Shown: positions 1 to 8,855 of the stretch, one piece after another
How the letters are laid out: each line of letters starts with the position of its first letter
Position numbering within the stretch: the stretch's first letter is position 1
NCBI GenBank assembly: GCA_003385635.1
Contig: QQUY01000001.1
Span: 1,403,001-1,467,000, forward strand
DNA length: 64,000 nucleotides
Direction of reading: 5' to 3'
Origin: Acidobacteriota bacterium
GTDB lineage: Bacteria; Acidobacteriota; Blastocatellia; Pyrinomonadales; Pyrinomonadaceae
Program-made: the position numbers and the translations under genes
The notes under the pieces: generated by a model
Database searches by the model: none
The model's input: only the letters and a program-made list of their open reading frames with translations
What the model was told of the DNA's origin: nothing

Positions 1-228
1 GGCATCATCATGGGCGTCGATCGCCTTCTCGATATGTGCCGTACTTCGGTAAACATCACCGGCGACGCGATGGTCTCGACGGTGGTTGCCAAGGGCGAAG
101 GCAAGATAGATGTTGATATATACAAAGATCCTGACGCGGGAGTGTTTGACGAGGATGCGGAGATCGTGTTTGACGAAGAGGTGGAAGAAGAATTCGAGAA
201 GTTCGTTGACGAAAAGATGAGTGATTAG
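1..228 (+). CDS. Dicarboxylate/amino acid:cation symporter (DAACS family), C-terminal end
   Basis: Partial gene cut by the window start; the frame is open from base 1. The visible 75 residues begin GIIMGVDRLLDMCRTSVN followed by ITGDAM, which is the conserved final transmembrane/substrate-binding motif (DRxxDMxRTxxNVxGD) of GltP/DctA-type sodium- or proton-coupled carriers for glutamate, aspartate or C4-dicarboxylates. The Asp, Arg-Thr and Asn residues of this motif bind cation and substrate in the family. The tail after it is very acidic (Asp/Glu rich, about 35 residues) and would be cytoplasmic. The rest of the protein is outside the window, so substrate cannot be judged. Confidence 0.85.
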   Translation, partial: GIIMGVDRLLDMCRTSVNITGDAMVSTVVAKGEGKIDVDIYKDPDAGVFDEDAEIVFDEEVEEEFEKFVDEKMSD

Positions 229-576
229 ACGTTCTCTTGACTATCAGGCTCCGATTGAAAACGCAGTCTTCCGGGCACGTCGAGCTTATTGATCGAGATC
301 ATTCCAAGTCGATTCGGCAGAGCCGGATAGGCAAAGCCGAGGACAGACTGACGTTTTGAGGCGCGCTCTGCTTTATATTGCAGGGCAAATTTTGCTCTAA
401 ACAGGTTAAAAAGGCTACCACTTCTTCCTGTAAAAGCACATTTTTGTCCTACCTTTGGAGTCCTTCGAAACTTGTAATATCATCTATGAACTGCGGGAGC
501 ATCAACCCCTCCTCCAGACCAAAAATCCAGCCCGAAAAGCAGAGAGCTCTCTTTCTTTCGAGGTCCGACCGTACGC
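229..576. other. Gap before dnaB, no gene seen
   Basis: About 350 bases between the symporter and dnaB. A 70-codon open frame (378-590) overlaps the dnaB start and has no recognisable domain or ribosome-binding site, so I regard it as chance. The segment probably holds the dnaB promoter, but no box pair is convincing enough to call. Confidence 0.5.
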
Positions 577-1938
577 ATGGCGACTGCTAAAAGCGAGGTA
601 TCGCGCGATCATTATTTAGAGAAGCCGCTCCCTTCGAGCGATGAAAGCGAACGAGTGATACTTGGAGCGATACTGCTCGACAATGCGCTCATGTCGCAGG
701 CGGTAGAACTTCTCAATCCCGAGGATTTCTATTCACCAAGGCACCGCAAGATCTTCAAAGCTATGATCGCTCTCTTTGAGAAGAGCGAGAAGATCGAGCC
801 GGTCCTCATCAGCGAGGAGCTGAAGAAGGACGGTTTTATTGATTCGATCGGCGGTATCTCTGCGATTACCGGACTCACCTACGGCCTTCCGCATTTCTCG
901 AACATTTCAGACTACGCGAAGATCGTCCGTGACAAGGCGATCGTCAGAAACCTGATCCGGATCTGCAATGAGATCACGAGCGAGGCGCTTGCGGAAGAAG
1001 ATGACGCCGAGGACATTTTGGATCACGCTGAGCAGATGATTTTCGCGCTTGCGGAGGAAAGGACGCGGCAGGGATTTGCCCACGTAAAACCGATCGCCGA
1101 GGACGTGCTCGCAAAAGTAAAGGAATTTGCCAGCCGCGAGACGCACGCATTGACGGGCCTCGCGACAGGATTCCGCGACCTCGACGAGATGACTTCAGGG
1201 CTGCAGCAGACCGATCTGATAATCGTTGCTGCGCGCCCGTCGATGGGAAAGACCTCCCTTTGTCTGACGCTGGCGCAAAATGCCGCGATAAGGGAGAAGG
1301 CGACCGTCGCGGTTTTCTCGCTTGAAATGTCAAAAGAGCAGCTCGTTATGAGAATGCTCAGCTCGGAAGCGCGTGTTGATGCAAAACGGTTCAGGACGGG
1401 TTTTCTCTCAAGAGAAGAATGGGTAAGGCTGGCTGGAGCAATCGGTACGCTTTCCGAAGCGAGCCTGTTTATCGACGACACACCGGCGATATCGGTCCTC
1501 GAGATGCGGGCGAAGGCAAGACGTCTGATGGCGGAGCAGAAAAAGCTCGATCTCATCGTCGTCGACTATCTTCAGCTTATGTCAGGTTCTTCAAGCCGTT
1601 CGGAGAGCCGCCAGCAGGAGGTCTCGCAGATATCGCGCGAACTCAAGGCGCTGGCAAAGGAGCTCAACGTTCCTGTGGTCGCCCTGTCACAGCTTTCGAG
1701 GGCGCCGGAGGCAAGGAATCCTCCTATTCCTCTTCTTTCTGATCTCAGGGAATCCGGGAGTATCGAGCAGGATGCCGACGTTGTGGCCTTTATATACCGC
1801 GAGGAGTACTACAATCAGACCGACGAGAATGCGGGGATCGCGGACATCCTTGTTTCCAAGCAGAGAAACGGGCCGACCGGAAAAGTGCGGTTGGCATTCC
1901 TCAAGGAATTCACGAGATTTGAAAACTACTTTGGCTGA
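577..1938 (+). CDS. dnaB: Replicative DNA helicase DnaB
   Basis: 453 residues, the usual DnaB length. The hexameric helicase unwinds DNA at the replication fork by ATP hydrolysis. An N-terminal helical DnaB domain (about residues 20-120, beginning with SDESERVILGAILLD) is followed by the RecA-like motor. Walker A is ARPSMGKTS (about residue 220), Walker B and DNA-binding loop region LDLIVVDYLQLMSG (about 325), and the sensor/arginine-finger region SDLRESGSIEQDADVV (about 390). No intein is present. It is followed after 14 bases by yfiT and then alr and a plsC-like gene, all forward, suggesting one transcript. All catalytic motifs are intact. Confidence 0.96.
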   Translation: MATAKSEVSRDHYLEKPLPSSDESERVILGAILLDNALMSQAVELLNPEDFYSPRHRKIFKAMIALFEKSEKIEPVLISEELKKDGFIDSIGGISAITGLTYGLPHFSNISDYAKIVRDKAIVRNLIRICNEITSEALAEEDDAEDILDHAEQMIFALAEERTRQGFAHVKPIAEDVLAKVKEFASRETHALTGLATGFRDLDEMTSGLQQTDLIIVAARPSMGKTSLCLTLAQNAAIREKATVAVFSLEMSKEQLVMRMLSSEARVDAKRFRTGFLSREEWVRLAGAIGTLSEASLFIDDTPAISVLEMRAKARRLMAEQKKLDLIVVDYLQLMSGSSSRSESRQQEVSQISRELKALAKELNVPVVALSQLSRAPEARNPPIPLLSDLRESGSIEQDADVVAFIYREEYYNQTDENAGIADILVSKQRNGPTGKVRLAFLKEFTRFENYFG

Positions 1939-1952
1939 TCTGGAAGGTAATT

Positions 1953-2477
1953 ATGAGCGAAGAACTTAAATATCCGATCGGGGGTTTTAGAAACCCGTCT
2001 GATACTTCCGCAGAAAAGCGTGTCGAATGGATTTCCGATATTAGAGCTCTGCCCGGAAAGTTAGCCGCGGCTGCTGACGGGCTTACTGAAGAGCAGATCG
2101 ATACACCCTACCGCGAAGGCGGCTGGACGGTGCGTCAGGTTATTCATCATGTGGCCGACAGTCACGTTAACGCGATGTGCAGATTCAAACTGGCACTGAC
2201 CGAGGAAGTTCCTACGATCAAGACCTATGTCGAGGGAGCTTGGGCCGAACTTGGCGACACGAAAATTGATCCGGGAGTATCGCTTCAGATCATCGAGGGC
2301 GTACACGCCCGTCTCGAAGCCCTTCTCGAAAGCCTTTCCGAGGACGACTTTGCACGGAAATTCAATCATCCGGAAGTCGGTGAGATGAGCGTTGCCGAGT
2401 TACTCGCTCTTTACTCGTGGCATTCAAAACACCATACGGCGCACATTACTGCACTGAGAGAAAGAAGCGGTTGGTAG
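1953..2477 (+). CDS. yfiT: YfiT/DinB-type putative metal-dependent hydrolase (bacillithiol-transferase-like)
   Basis: 174 residues, full length for the YfiT branch of the DinB four-helix superfamily. The opening KYPIGGF and the segment GGWTVRQVIHHVADSHVNA are hallmarks of this group. The three-histidine metal site is visible: one His in VIHHVADSH (about residue 66) and two near the C-terminus in WHSKHHTAHI. Relatives are described as putative metal hydrolases or thiol S-transferases; the true substrate here is unknown. It starts 14 bases after dnaB and is probably cotranscribed. A GAAGGTAATT sequence before the ATG is a weak ribosome-binding site. Confidence 0.85.
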   Translation: MSEELKYPIGGFRNPSDTSAEKRVEWISDIRALPGKLAAAADGLTEEQIDTPYREGGWTVRQVIHHVADSHVNAMCRFKLALTEEVPTIKTYVEGAWAELGDTKIDPGVSLQIIEGVHARLEALLESLSEDDFARKFNHPEVGEMSVAELLALYSWHSKHHTAHITALRERSGW

Positions 2478-2518
2478 CCTCAGCCATCCGTCTTGCTTCC
2501 ATACGATCAAGCTAAAAA

Positions 2519-3670
2519 ATGAAAACCAGTGATTCGAACAGGCCGACGCGTGCCGAGATCGATCTCGGCGTGCTCGTGTCAAATTTCAATAACATCAAGG
2601 AGTTTATCGGCGACGACACGAGGCTGATGGCTGTTGTAAAGGCCGATGCCTACGGCCACGGCGCCGTCGACTGCGCTTGGGCCCTTGAAAGGGCGGGCAT
2701 CGACTGGTTCGGCGTTGCGATCCCCTCCGAAGGAGTCGAGCTCCGACGCAGCGGGATAAGAAAGCGGATCCTCTGTCTAGGCAGCTTCTGGAAGGGACAG
2801 GTCAACTCGCTCCTCAACCACGGTCTCACTCCGGTGATCTATCGGCTGGATCAGGCGGAGGCTTTTAATAAGGGCGCCCGGAAGCGAAACTCGATCGCAG
2901 AGATCCATCTTAAGATCGATACGGGAATGGGGAGGATCGGGGTCCGGCCCGGGGAGCTTGACGAGTTTTTGGACAAGTTCGCTAGGTTCGAGAACCTTCA
3001 CGTCGAAGGGGTAATGACCCATTTTGCAGCGGCGGACGATCCTGAGGCGATTACGTTCACGAACGAACAGATCGCAAGATTCGAGGATGCGATCAAGGCG
3101 ATCGAAGCCCGAGAACACAGGCCGGTCTACAAAGATCTCGCCAACTCTCCCGCGACCGTCGCTTATCCCGCTGCAAGGGCAAATCTTGTAAGGCTCGGAG
3201 GCCTGTTGTACGGACTTACCGGCGATGTGCTTCCACCCGATGTCGACATTCCCGATCTTCGCCCGGTGATGTCGGTAAGAACAAGGATCGCACATCTAAA
3301 GACTGTCGAAGAAGGTGAGCCTCTGGGATACGGGAGGACGTTCGTGACCGGGAGGCGGTCGAGGATCGCGACGCTTCCGATAGGCTACCAGGATGGATAT
3401 TCGAGGGTTCTTTCAAACAGGTCCAGCGTCTTGATCAAAGGCGCCCTCGCACCGGTCGTCGGCCGTGTGTCCATGGACTGGACACTTGTTGACGTAACAG
3501 ACATCGACGGAGTCGAAGTTGGCGATGAGGTCATTCTGATAGGCGAGAATTCGGGCGTGTCAGTTTCGGCGGAAGATCTAGCCGCATTTTCAGATACCAT
3601 CTCCTACGAGATAACCTGCGGAATAAACAGACGCGTCACCAGAGTCTATGTTGACAGCAGCGAAGAGTAG
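2519..3670 (+). CDS. alr: Alanine racemase
   Basis: 383 residues, normal for Alr. It interconverts L- and D-alanine with pyridoxal phosphate to supply D-Ala for peptidoglycan. The PLP lysine sits in AVVKADAYGHG (about residue 41). The catalytic tyrosine of the C-terminal domain is in LPIGYQDGYSR and the substrate contact segment is VVGRVSMDWTLVDVT. IDTGMGRIGVR is the conserved barrel motif. It precedes and overlaps the acyltransferase gene by 23 bases, so the two are translationally linked. Nothing appears broken. Confidence 0.95.
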   Translation: MKTSDSNRPTRAEIDLGVLVSNFNNIKEFIGDDTRLMAVVKADAYGHGAVDCAWALERAGIDWFGVAIPSEGVELRRSGIRKRILCLGSFWKGQVNSLLNHGLTPVIYRLDQAEAFNKGARKRNSIAEIHLKIDTGMGRIGVRPGELDEFLDKFARFENLHVEGVMTHFAAADDPEAITFTNEQIARFEDAIKAIEAREHRPVYKDLANSPATVAYPAARANLVRLGGLLYGLTGDVLPPDVDIPDLRPVMSVRTRIAHLKTVEEGEPLGYGRTFVTGRRSRIATLPIGYQDGYSRVLSNRSSVLIKGALAPVVGRVSMDWTLVDVTDIDGVEVGDEVILIGENSGVSVSAEDLAAFSDTISYEITCGINRRVTRVYVDSSEE

Positions 3671-4313
3671 ATGGTTTGAGAACCTGTTCGCGCTTTACAA
3701 CTCGAACCTTCTCAGAAGACGGTTCCACTCATTCCGTATCAAAGGGCTCCCAGGTCTGACAGAACCAGACCGTTCAAAGCCCCTCATTCTATATGCAAAC
3801 CATACAAGCTGGTGGGACGGACTCGCGGCATTCCAGATCTCAAGAGCCGCGCATCTTGACGCCTACCTGATGATGGAGGAGCGTCAGCTCCGCCGTTATT
3901 TCCTGTTCAGAAAACTCGGAGCATTCTCGGTTGTTCGCGAGAATCCGCGTGAAGCGTACCGTACGCTTGAATACGCCGCCGATCTTTTGTATGAAGATCC
4001 CGGAAGATGCCTGTGGATCTTTCCTCAGGGAAAGATCACCCCCGCTGGCAAAAGACCGCTCGGTTTTTACAAGGGAATCGGCAAGCTTGTCGAAATAGCA
4101 GGTGATTGCAGGGTCGCGCCGGTGGTATTCAGATACGAATTCGAAGGCGAGTACAAACCGTCAATATACGCAGCTGTTGCCGAGTGCGAGGTTTTCGTTT
4201 CCGGGAGGGAAGTCACGGTGGATGCTTTCGAAAAAGAGATGGAAGATCTTCTGCTTTCCTTGGGGAACGATATCGTATCCCGGGAGTTTGCAGGTTACCG
4301 GGATCTGATTTAA
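3648..4313 (+). CDS. 1-acyl-sn-glycerol-3-phosphate acyltransferase-like (PlsC family)
   Basis: 221 residues. The acyltransferase HX4D motif is ANHTSWWDG (about residue 51), and the glycerol-phosphate contact motif is represented by FPQGKITPAGKRP (about residue 125). Family members transfer acyl chains to lysophosphatidic acid or related lipids at the inner membrane face. No long transmembrane helix is obvious, and the WWDG version of the motif is typical of the lysophospholipid/ornithine-lipid-like branches, so the exact acceptor is uncertain. The start lies inside alr (23-base overlap), and the gene converges on mlaD. Confidence 0.8.
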   Translation: MLTAAKSRWFENLFALYNSNLLRRRFHSFRIKGLPGLTEPDRSKPLILYANHTSWWDGLAAFQISRAAHLDAYLMMEERQLRRYFLFRKLGAFSVVRENPREAYRTLEYAADLLYEDPGRCLWIFPQGKITPAGKRPLGFYKGIGKLVEIAGDCRVAPVVFRYEFEGEYKPSIYAAVAECEVFVSGREVTVDAFEKEMEDLLLSLGNDIVSREFAGYRDLI

Positions 4314-4471
4314 ATTGCGCTTCGCGATCTAAGATTTCAAATTTCAGATTTCAGAGAGTTGAATTATCTCTTTTCACCGCTCACCGAAGCGGGCAAGCCC
4401 GTCGCTAAACGGGAATTTGACTACCTGACCCTACGCCTCTGATACCTGATCAATGATAATTGAAACCTGAA

Positions 4472-5677
4472 TCAGAACAATTTGAAGTTTATCGTCAGAT
4501 ACTTCTTCGGATTCTGGCGGAAGTCGTATATCAGCTTGGTGCTTTCGCTCGACAGCTGGTTCACGTTCGACATCGTCTGGTTGAGGTTGTTGTAGAGCGT
4601 TTCGTCTGTCAAGAGTTTGCCGAATGTGCCTTTGCCGGTCTGAGCGTCCCCTAGAACATTGTCGAGCTTAGTAGTCATCGAACTCAGACTGTTAATCGCC
4701 TGCCTGGCATCCGTGTAAAGCTGTTCGTCCTTCAGGAACTTACCGGCAGTGCCTCTACCTTCGTTGAGGTCGTTGGTTATCGACTCAAGGTCCGCTGAGA
4801 TCTGATCGAGCCGCTTGAGTGACGGCCCGACATCTTTCAGAGCGGTCCGCAACTCGCGGATCATCTGCTTCGAATCTTCGTAGATCGCCTCGTCCGTGAG
4901 GAACTTTCCGGCCGTGCCCTTTCCTTCCCGGAGGTTCTGCGCTATCGCTTCCATATTTGCGACGGACTTATTCAGGTTGTCGTAGAGCTCAGGATCGTTG
5001 ACTAACTTGCCTGCCGTACCTTGTCCGGTACGGATCCTGTCGACGAGCAGTTTTGTCTCCTCAATAGAATCCGAGAGATTTCTGTAGAGAGCTTCGTCAT
5101 TGATCAGGTTCCCGAGGGTCCCTTCGCCCTGGTTCGCCTTGTTCAGGATCTCGTTGGCCGGGATCGCAAGCCTGTTGATCTGCTGAAGAAGGTCGTTTCC
5201 CGTCTGCGTAAGCTGATTGATCGAGATCGCTGCGCTCGAATCCAGCACGTGAAACTCGCCAACCGGCGAAGCCTCGGGCGTGCCCGGAGTAATGTTTATC
5301 ATCTTGTCGTTTCCAAGCACCGATGTAGCGACAAGCTGCGCAGTAGAGTCGGTCCTGATCCTTTCACCGGTTGGCTGTCCGTCGATCACTGAATCCACGC
5401 TCATCAATGCTTCGATGTTTGATGCTTCCGGGCTGTCGGGCGCCAGAAATCGGACTTCCGTGACCTTTCCGATATTTACGCCCGCAAGCTGAACTTCCGC
5501 CCCTTCTCGAAGGCCATCGGCGTTTACGAATCTCGCTTTAAGCGTAAGCCGGTCCTCGAAGGGATTGAATTCACCGGTAGCGTTTAGGATCAGAAAACCA
5601 AGGATCGCTAATGCGGCAATGACGAATAGTCCTACCCGAAGCTGGGCAAACGTAAGATTCTTGTTGGATTTTGGCAT
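4472..5677 (-). CDS. mlaD: MlaD-like MCE-domain lipid transport protein
   Basis: 401 residues, about twice E. coli MlaD. An N-terminal signal anchor (LRVGLFVIAALAILGFLIL, about residues 13-31) is followed by an MCE domain (about 40-120; LKARFVNADGLREGAEVQLAG and NIGKVTEV). The C-terminal part holds about five copies of a roughly 50-residue unit with the core GxGTxGKLLxDExLYxNL, predicted helical. MCE rings bind lipids in the periplasm and pass them between membranes. It is last in a reverse-strand operon mlaE-mlaF-mlaD, 33 bases after mlaF. The repeats could build a long helical needle or tether; this is inference. Confidence 0.88.
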   Translation of the reverse strand: MPKSNKNLTFAQLRVGLFVIAALAILGFLILNATGEFNPFEDRLTLKARFVNADGLREGAEVQLAGVNIGKVTEVRFLAPDSPEASNIEALMSVDSVIDGQPTGERIRTDSTAQLVATSVLGNDKMINITPGTPEASPVGEFHVLDSSAAISINQLTQTGNDLLQQINRLAIPANEILNKANQGEGTLGNLINDEALYRNLSDSIEETKLLVDRIRTGQGTAGKLVNDPELYDNLNKSVANMEAIAQNLREGKGTAGKFLTDEAIYEDSKQMIRELRTALKDVGPSLKRLDQISADLESITNDLNEGRGTAGKFLKDEQLYTDARQAINSLSSMTTKLDNVLGDAQTGKGTFGKLLTDETLYNNLNQTMSNVNQLSSESTKLIYDFRQNPKKYLTINFKLF

Positions 5678-5710
5678 AAAAATACGTCGGATCCGCGGAC
5701 CCTTCCTCCG

Positions 5711-6616
5711 TTACTTGCCGTTAAGAAATCTCTGTATGTACTTGTCCTTCGATGCGCGCAATTGCTCTTCCTTTCCGCTGAAGATCAATTCTCCCTCGTG
5801 GAGCATTATTATCTCGGTGTTGATGATACAAAGGCGCTCTCCTTCTTCCTCAAAGATCACCTTTCCGTCATCTTCCATTATCGCGTATTCAGAGGAGAGA
5901 TACTCCAGGTTCTTCATCTCGTGAGTCACAAAGATCGAGGACACGTCCTGAATATCCCTCAGTTTGATCGCAAGCTCGCAGATGGTTCTAGCGGTCGGCG
6001 GGTCCAGCCCGGCAGTTGGCTCGTCAAAAAGAACGATCCTCGGATTTCCGACCAGAGCCCGTGCTATCCCGACTCTGCGCCGCATTCCGCCCGACAGCTC
6101 ATCCGGCATCTTATCGATCGCATCTTCAAGGTCGACGAATTCGAGCATCCGTTTCACCTGCTCTTCGACAAGTTCCTCATCGACCTTTCTTTCGTGAAGA
6201 CGGTAAGCGACGTTGTCATATACCGGCAAAGAGTCGAAAAGCGCACCTTCCTGGAAAACCATCCCGATCTTCGCACGAACATCCATCATCTGCGCTTCGG
6301 AAAGATAGGTGATGTCCTCGCCGTCAACAAGGATCTCTCCATCGTCAGGTTTCAAGAGTCCCAGAACCAGGCGTATCAGCGTCGACTTTCCGCTACCGCT
6401 GCGGCCGAGAATGATCTTCGTTTCGCCTCGCCGGACCTTGAAACTGATACCGTCGAGGATCACCTTGTCATCGAAGGCAAGATGCACGTTGCGAAACTCG
6501 ATGGCGGGCAGTGCGCGTGTCGGCTGGAAGAACGCGTCTTCCATATCCTTCGACACGGGCTGCATCGTGGCGTGCGACCCTTCTTTTTCTTTTTTCCTCT
6601 TTAGGAATGAGACCAT
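5711..6616 (-). CDS. mlaF: ABC transporter ATP-binding protein, MlaF-like
   Basis: 301 residues, longer than the usual 260-270. Walker [10 protein letters not shown], signature [15 protein letters not shown], Walker [17 protein letters not shown] and the H-loop VTHEMKN are all intact. It would power phospholipid traffic with the MlaE permease and MlaD. Two additions are seen: an N-terminal stretch of about 35 residues before [10 protein letters not shown], and an acidic insertion of about 25 residues ([16 protein letters not shown]) between the H-loop region and the closing [11 protein letters not shown] strand. Spacing to mlaE is 18 bases. The insertion is unusual but leaves the motor motifs in order. 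Confidence 0.9.
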   Translation of the reverse strand: MVSFLKRKKEKEGSHATMQPVSKDMEDAFFQPTRALPAIEFRNVHLAFDDKVILDGISFKVRRGETKIILGRSGSGKSTLIRLVLGLLKPDDGEILVDGEDITYLSEAQMMDVRAKIGMVFQEGALFDSLPVYDNVAYRLHERKVDEELVEEQVKRMLEFVDLEDAIDKMPDELSGGMRRRVGIARALVGNPRIVLFDEPTAGLDPPTARTICELAIKLRDIQDVSSIFVTHEMKNLEYLSSEYAIMEDDGKVIFEEEGERLCIINTEIIMLHEGELIFSGKEEQLRASKDKYIQRFLNGK

Positions 6617-6634
6617 TTTCGTTCAGTCGGCCTT

Positions 6635-7393
6635 CTATTCGAGGACGTGCTGCAATGCCCTGGACAGAAAGAAATCCGCGATGATGACGACGATCGAAGA
6701 GATCACAACGGCACTTGTTGTCGAGACTCCGACGCCTACCGTTCCGCCACGTGTGCTGAGTCCCTTGTGGCAAGAAACGGCACCAATAATGAGTCCAAAG
6801 AACAAAGGCTTGATGATACCGCCGATGATGTCCTCCATCGCGATGCCGTTGCGCGCGGATGTCAGGAACACATTGTAATCCAGCCCAAAGAGATTGTGTG
6901 CCACTACACCCCCGCCGATAATGCCGAAGATGTCGGCGCCGACGGTCAACAAAGGGAGAGTGATGATAAGCGCGATGATCCGTGGCGCTACAAGCTTGCG
7001 ATACGGATCAGTTCCGAGCGCTCTCATAGCGTCGATCTGCTGGGATACGACCATCGAACCGAGTTCGGCCGAGATCGACGATCCGATCCTGCCGGCGACC
7101 ATCAGTGCTGAAAGAACAGGCCCGAGTTCCCGGATCAGCGTGAAAGCCACCAGACGCCCGGTTTCGCTCTGACCACCGTAATAAGCAAGGGTATCGTAGC
7201 TTTGAAGTGTCAGGACACCGCCGGTAAAAAAACCTGTAAGAAGAATGATCGGAAGTGACCCGACACCGATGGAATCCATCTGGCGCACCCATTCAGCCAG
7301 ATAGACCGGCCGCTTGAACATTCGTATGAACGCGTAATAGACGAGGAACGCAGTTTCCTGCAGCTCGAATATGAATTTCTTCAACGGGTTCAT
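6635..7393 (-). CDS. mlaE: MlaE-like ABC transporter permease
   Basis: 252 residues with five to six hydrophobic helices, matching the MlaE/YrbE (DUF140) permease family. Family segments include VGSLPIILLTGFFTGGVLTLQ, RELGPVLSALMVAGRIGSS and a Glu-containing coupling loop AELGSMVVSQQIDAMRALG. It forms the membrane channel with MlaF for lipid transport between inner and outer membrane. It is the first gene of the mlaEFD operon. The start ATG is the only good in-frame choice and leads into an amphipathic interface helix as in known MlaE. Confidence 0.93.
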   Translation of the reverse strand: MNPLKKFIFELQETAFLVYYAFIRMFKRPVYLAEWVRQMDSIGVGSLPIILLTGFFTGGVLTLQSYDTLAYYGGQSETGRLVAFTLIRELGPVLSALMVAGRIGSSISAELGSMVVSQQIDAMRALGTDPYRKLVAPRIIALIITLPLLTVGADIFGIIGGGVVAHNLFGLDYNVFLTSARNGIAMEDIIGGIIKPLFFGLIIGAVSCHKGLSTRGGTVGVGVSTTSAVVISSIVVIIADFFLSRALQHVLE

Positions 7394-7528
7394 CTAATGG
7401 TTCAGGGGCGCCTGCCAGTGAGGCTTATGCGGACGAGATCGCCGCAAGACGGGACCAAGAATACTGCGATTCTGAGCTAATTCGGCTCCCAATAAGATAC
7501 AACGTGACCGGGAAAACAACAACAGAAA

Positions 7529-7551
7529 GCCGGCCAGAAATCCTGGCCGGC
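7529..7551 (-). terminator. Rho-independent-type terminator after the sigma-factor operon
   Basis: A perfect 9-bp stem, GCCGGCCAG / CTGGCCGGC, with a 5-base loop. Read on the reverse strand it is followed by a T-rich stretch (TTTCTGTTGTTGTTTT). It lies about 30 bases after the stop of the CpxP-like gene. Confidence 0.7.
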
Positions 7552-7582
7552 CTGCAGTGATAAGTAAAGTGTTGTAAGCGAA

Positions 7583-8116
7583 TTAAGGCTGGTCTCGCGG
7601 TGGCGGAGGCGGGTCTCTTCGATCCCTTCTCATCTGTCTTCTTGTTCGTCTCCGTTCTGCCGCCTTCGCCTTTTCTTCAGCGATCCGCTGGAATCGCAGC
7701 CGCAATTCACGGAATCGGACCAGCTGTTCCGGACTCAGTATCTTGCGCACCGCGACTTCCGACATAGTGCGGAGCCTGGTAACCTCAGCCTGCGCTTCAA
7801 CCACATCCTTAACACGGATACGAAGTGCTTCTTCGTCAAGATTGTCGGCATAAATCGCTGCATCCAGATCTCTTCGAGCTAGTCTAAAGGCCTTCTGAGC
7901 CTCTCTCATCCTCGGCCTGATGCTGACATTCACCTCGCGGATCTGTCTCATCTGCTCGGGGGAGAGTCGAAGTTCGCGCCGAAGCACCTCGGACCGGTTT
8001 GCCGAATCCGGGTCACCCGACACAAATTCATTCGCCGGAGGGCCGTCCTGCGCAAATACACCGGAAACAGCCATCGCCATTGCGAACAGCATTGCAGTGA
8101 AAGGTATCCTTGTCAT
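7583..8116 (-). CDS. Small periplasmic CpxP/Spy-like protein
   Basis: 177 residues. A signal peptide (MTRIPFTAMLFAMAMAVSGV, cleavage near VFAQ) is followed by a highly charged all-helical region containing LRLSPEQMRQIREV and ILSPEQLVRFREL, two LSPEQ motifs resembling the LTxxQ repeats of CpxP/Spy and heavy-metal sensor proteins. The tail is basic and ends in a proline run. Such proteins sense or buffer envelope stress in the periplasm. It is third in a compact operon with an ECF sigma factor and its anti-sigma factor (9 bases apart), which fits an extracytoplasmic stress circuit. A GGAGA ribosome site precedes the ATG. Confidence 0.72.
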   Translation of the reverse strand: MTRIPFTAMLFAMAMAVSGVFAQDGPPANEFVSGDPDSANRSEVLRRELRLSPEQMRQIREVNVSIRPRMREAQKAFRLARRDLDAAIYADNLDEEALRIRVKDVVEAQAEVTRLRTMSEVAVRKILSPEQLVRFRELRLRFQRIAEEKAKAAERRRTRRQMRRDRRDPPPPPRDQP

Positions 8117-8125
8117 CGCTATCTC

Positions 8126-8848
8126 CTAGTCCTCGCTCGTTTCCGTGAAAAGATCGGTGAGCCGAAGGGAGTCGTCGTCCAGGTCTTCCGCGGCCGCTTC
8201 TGATAGCGTGGGCGGTTCAGTGTTTTCCGCTATCTGTTCGATCGAGCGACGAGGAGCAGATGCCGGACCCCGGGACTTTCTTTTCACGTTGACCTTTTGC
8301 GGCTGTCGTACTTCGTTGTCGCTTGCTGAAGTGTCTTGCTCCGACTCGGACATCTCTTCCACGTCCTCCTCGGCGATCAACTCGTTCCTTTTCGGCTCCG
8401 AAACCGGAACATCGGACTCCAGAGGCTCGGTCACCGGGGGCACGTCCTCGGCGATCTCTTCCGTCCCCACTCCGGTAAACAGATACGAAACAGCGAACGC
8501 TCCAACCAGCAACAACAGGGTAAAAGCAGCCACCCCTACGGCGGGCCGAACACCCAGTGGCCCAAAGAACGCCGCAAGTGGTTCCAGCCAGCCTCTATTG
8601 GCCGGCGTTTCCGGAACGGACGTCGAGGGGGATTCAGTTGCGGAAAATTCATTCCTTATCGCCCCGAGCGAGATCCTCAACGAAGAGAAAGAAGCGATCT
8701 CTTCGGCACAGAGGTCGCAGTCTTCAAGGTGCGACTCAAATGAACGTCTCTCTCGCCCCTCCATCTCTCCGTACAGATACGAAACAAGAGTCGTTTCTGA
8801 ACCGCATCCGCGGGGACCGTTTCCCGAATCAAACATTTCGTTCACCAT
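8126..8848 (-). CDS. Anti-sigma factor with zinc-finger (zf-HC2-like) domain
   Basis: About 240 residues. The N-terminal part has the anti-sigma zinc-finger pattern: LEDCDLCAEEI, preceded by a His in SFESHLEDC (about residue 38), giving Hx3Cx2C. One transmembrane helix follows (VGVAAFTLLLLVGAFAVSYLF, about residues 105-125). The periplasmic part is acidic and low in complexity. I chose the ATG at 8848 because GAGG lies five bases before it; a TTG at 8863 would overlap the sigma gene. It should hold the upstream-encoded ECF sigma factor at the membrane until a signal releases it. Confidence 0.85.
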   Translation of the reverse strand: MVNEMFDSGNGPRGCGSETTLVSYLYGEMEGRERRSFESHLEDCDLCAEEIASFSSLRISLGAIRNEFSATESPSTSVPETPANRGWLEPLAAFFGPLGVRPAVGVAAFTLLLLVGAFAVSYLFTGVGTEEIAEDVPPVTEPLESDVPVSEPKRNELIAEEDVEEMSESEQDTSASDNEVRQPQKVNVKRKSRGPASAPRRSIEQIAENTEPPTLSEAAAEDLDDDSLRLTDLFTETSED

Positions 8849-8855
8849 TTTCGCC

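Noticed and set aside
378..590. 70-codon open frame before dnaB
   Set aside because: Overlaps the dnaB start, no ribosome site, no protein-like pattern.
5762..6604. 280-codon forward frame opposite mlaF
   Set aside because: Antisense shadow of an intact ATPase gene; composition reflects the complementary strand.
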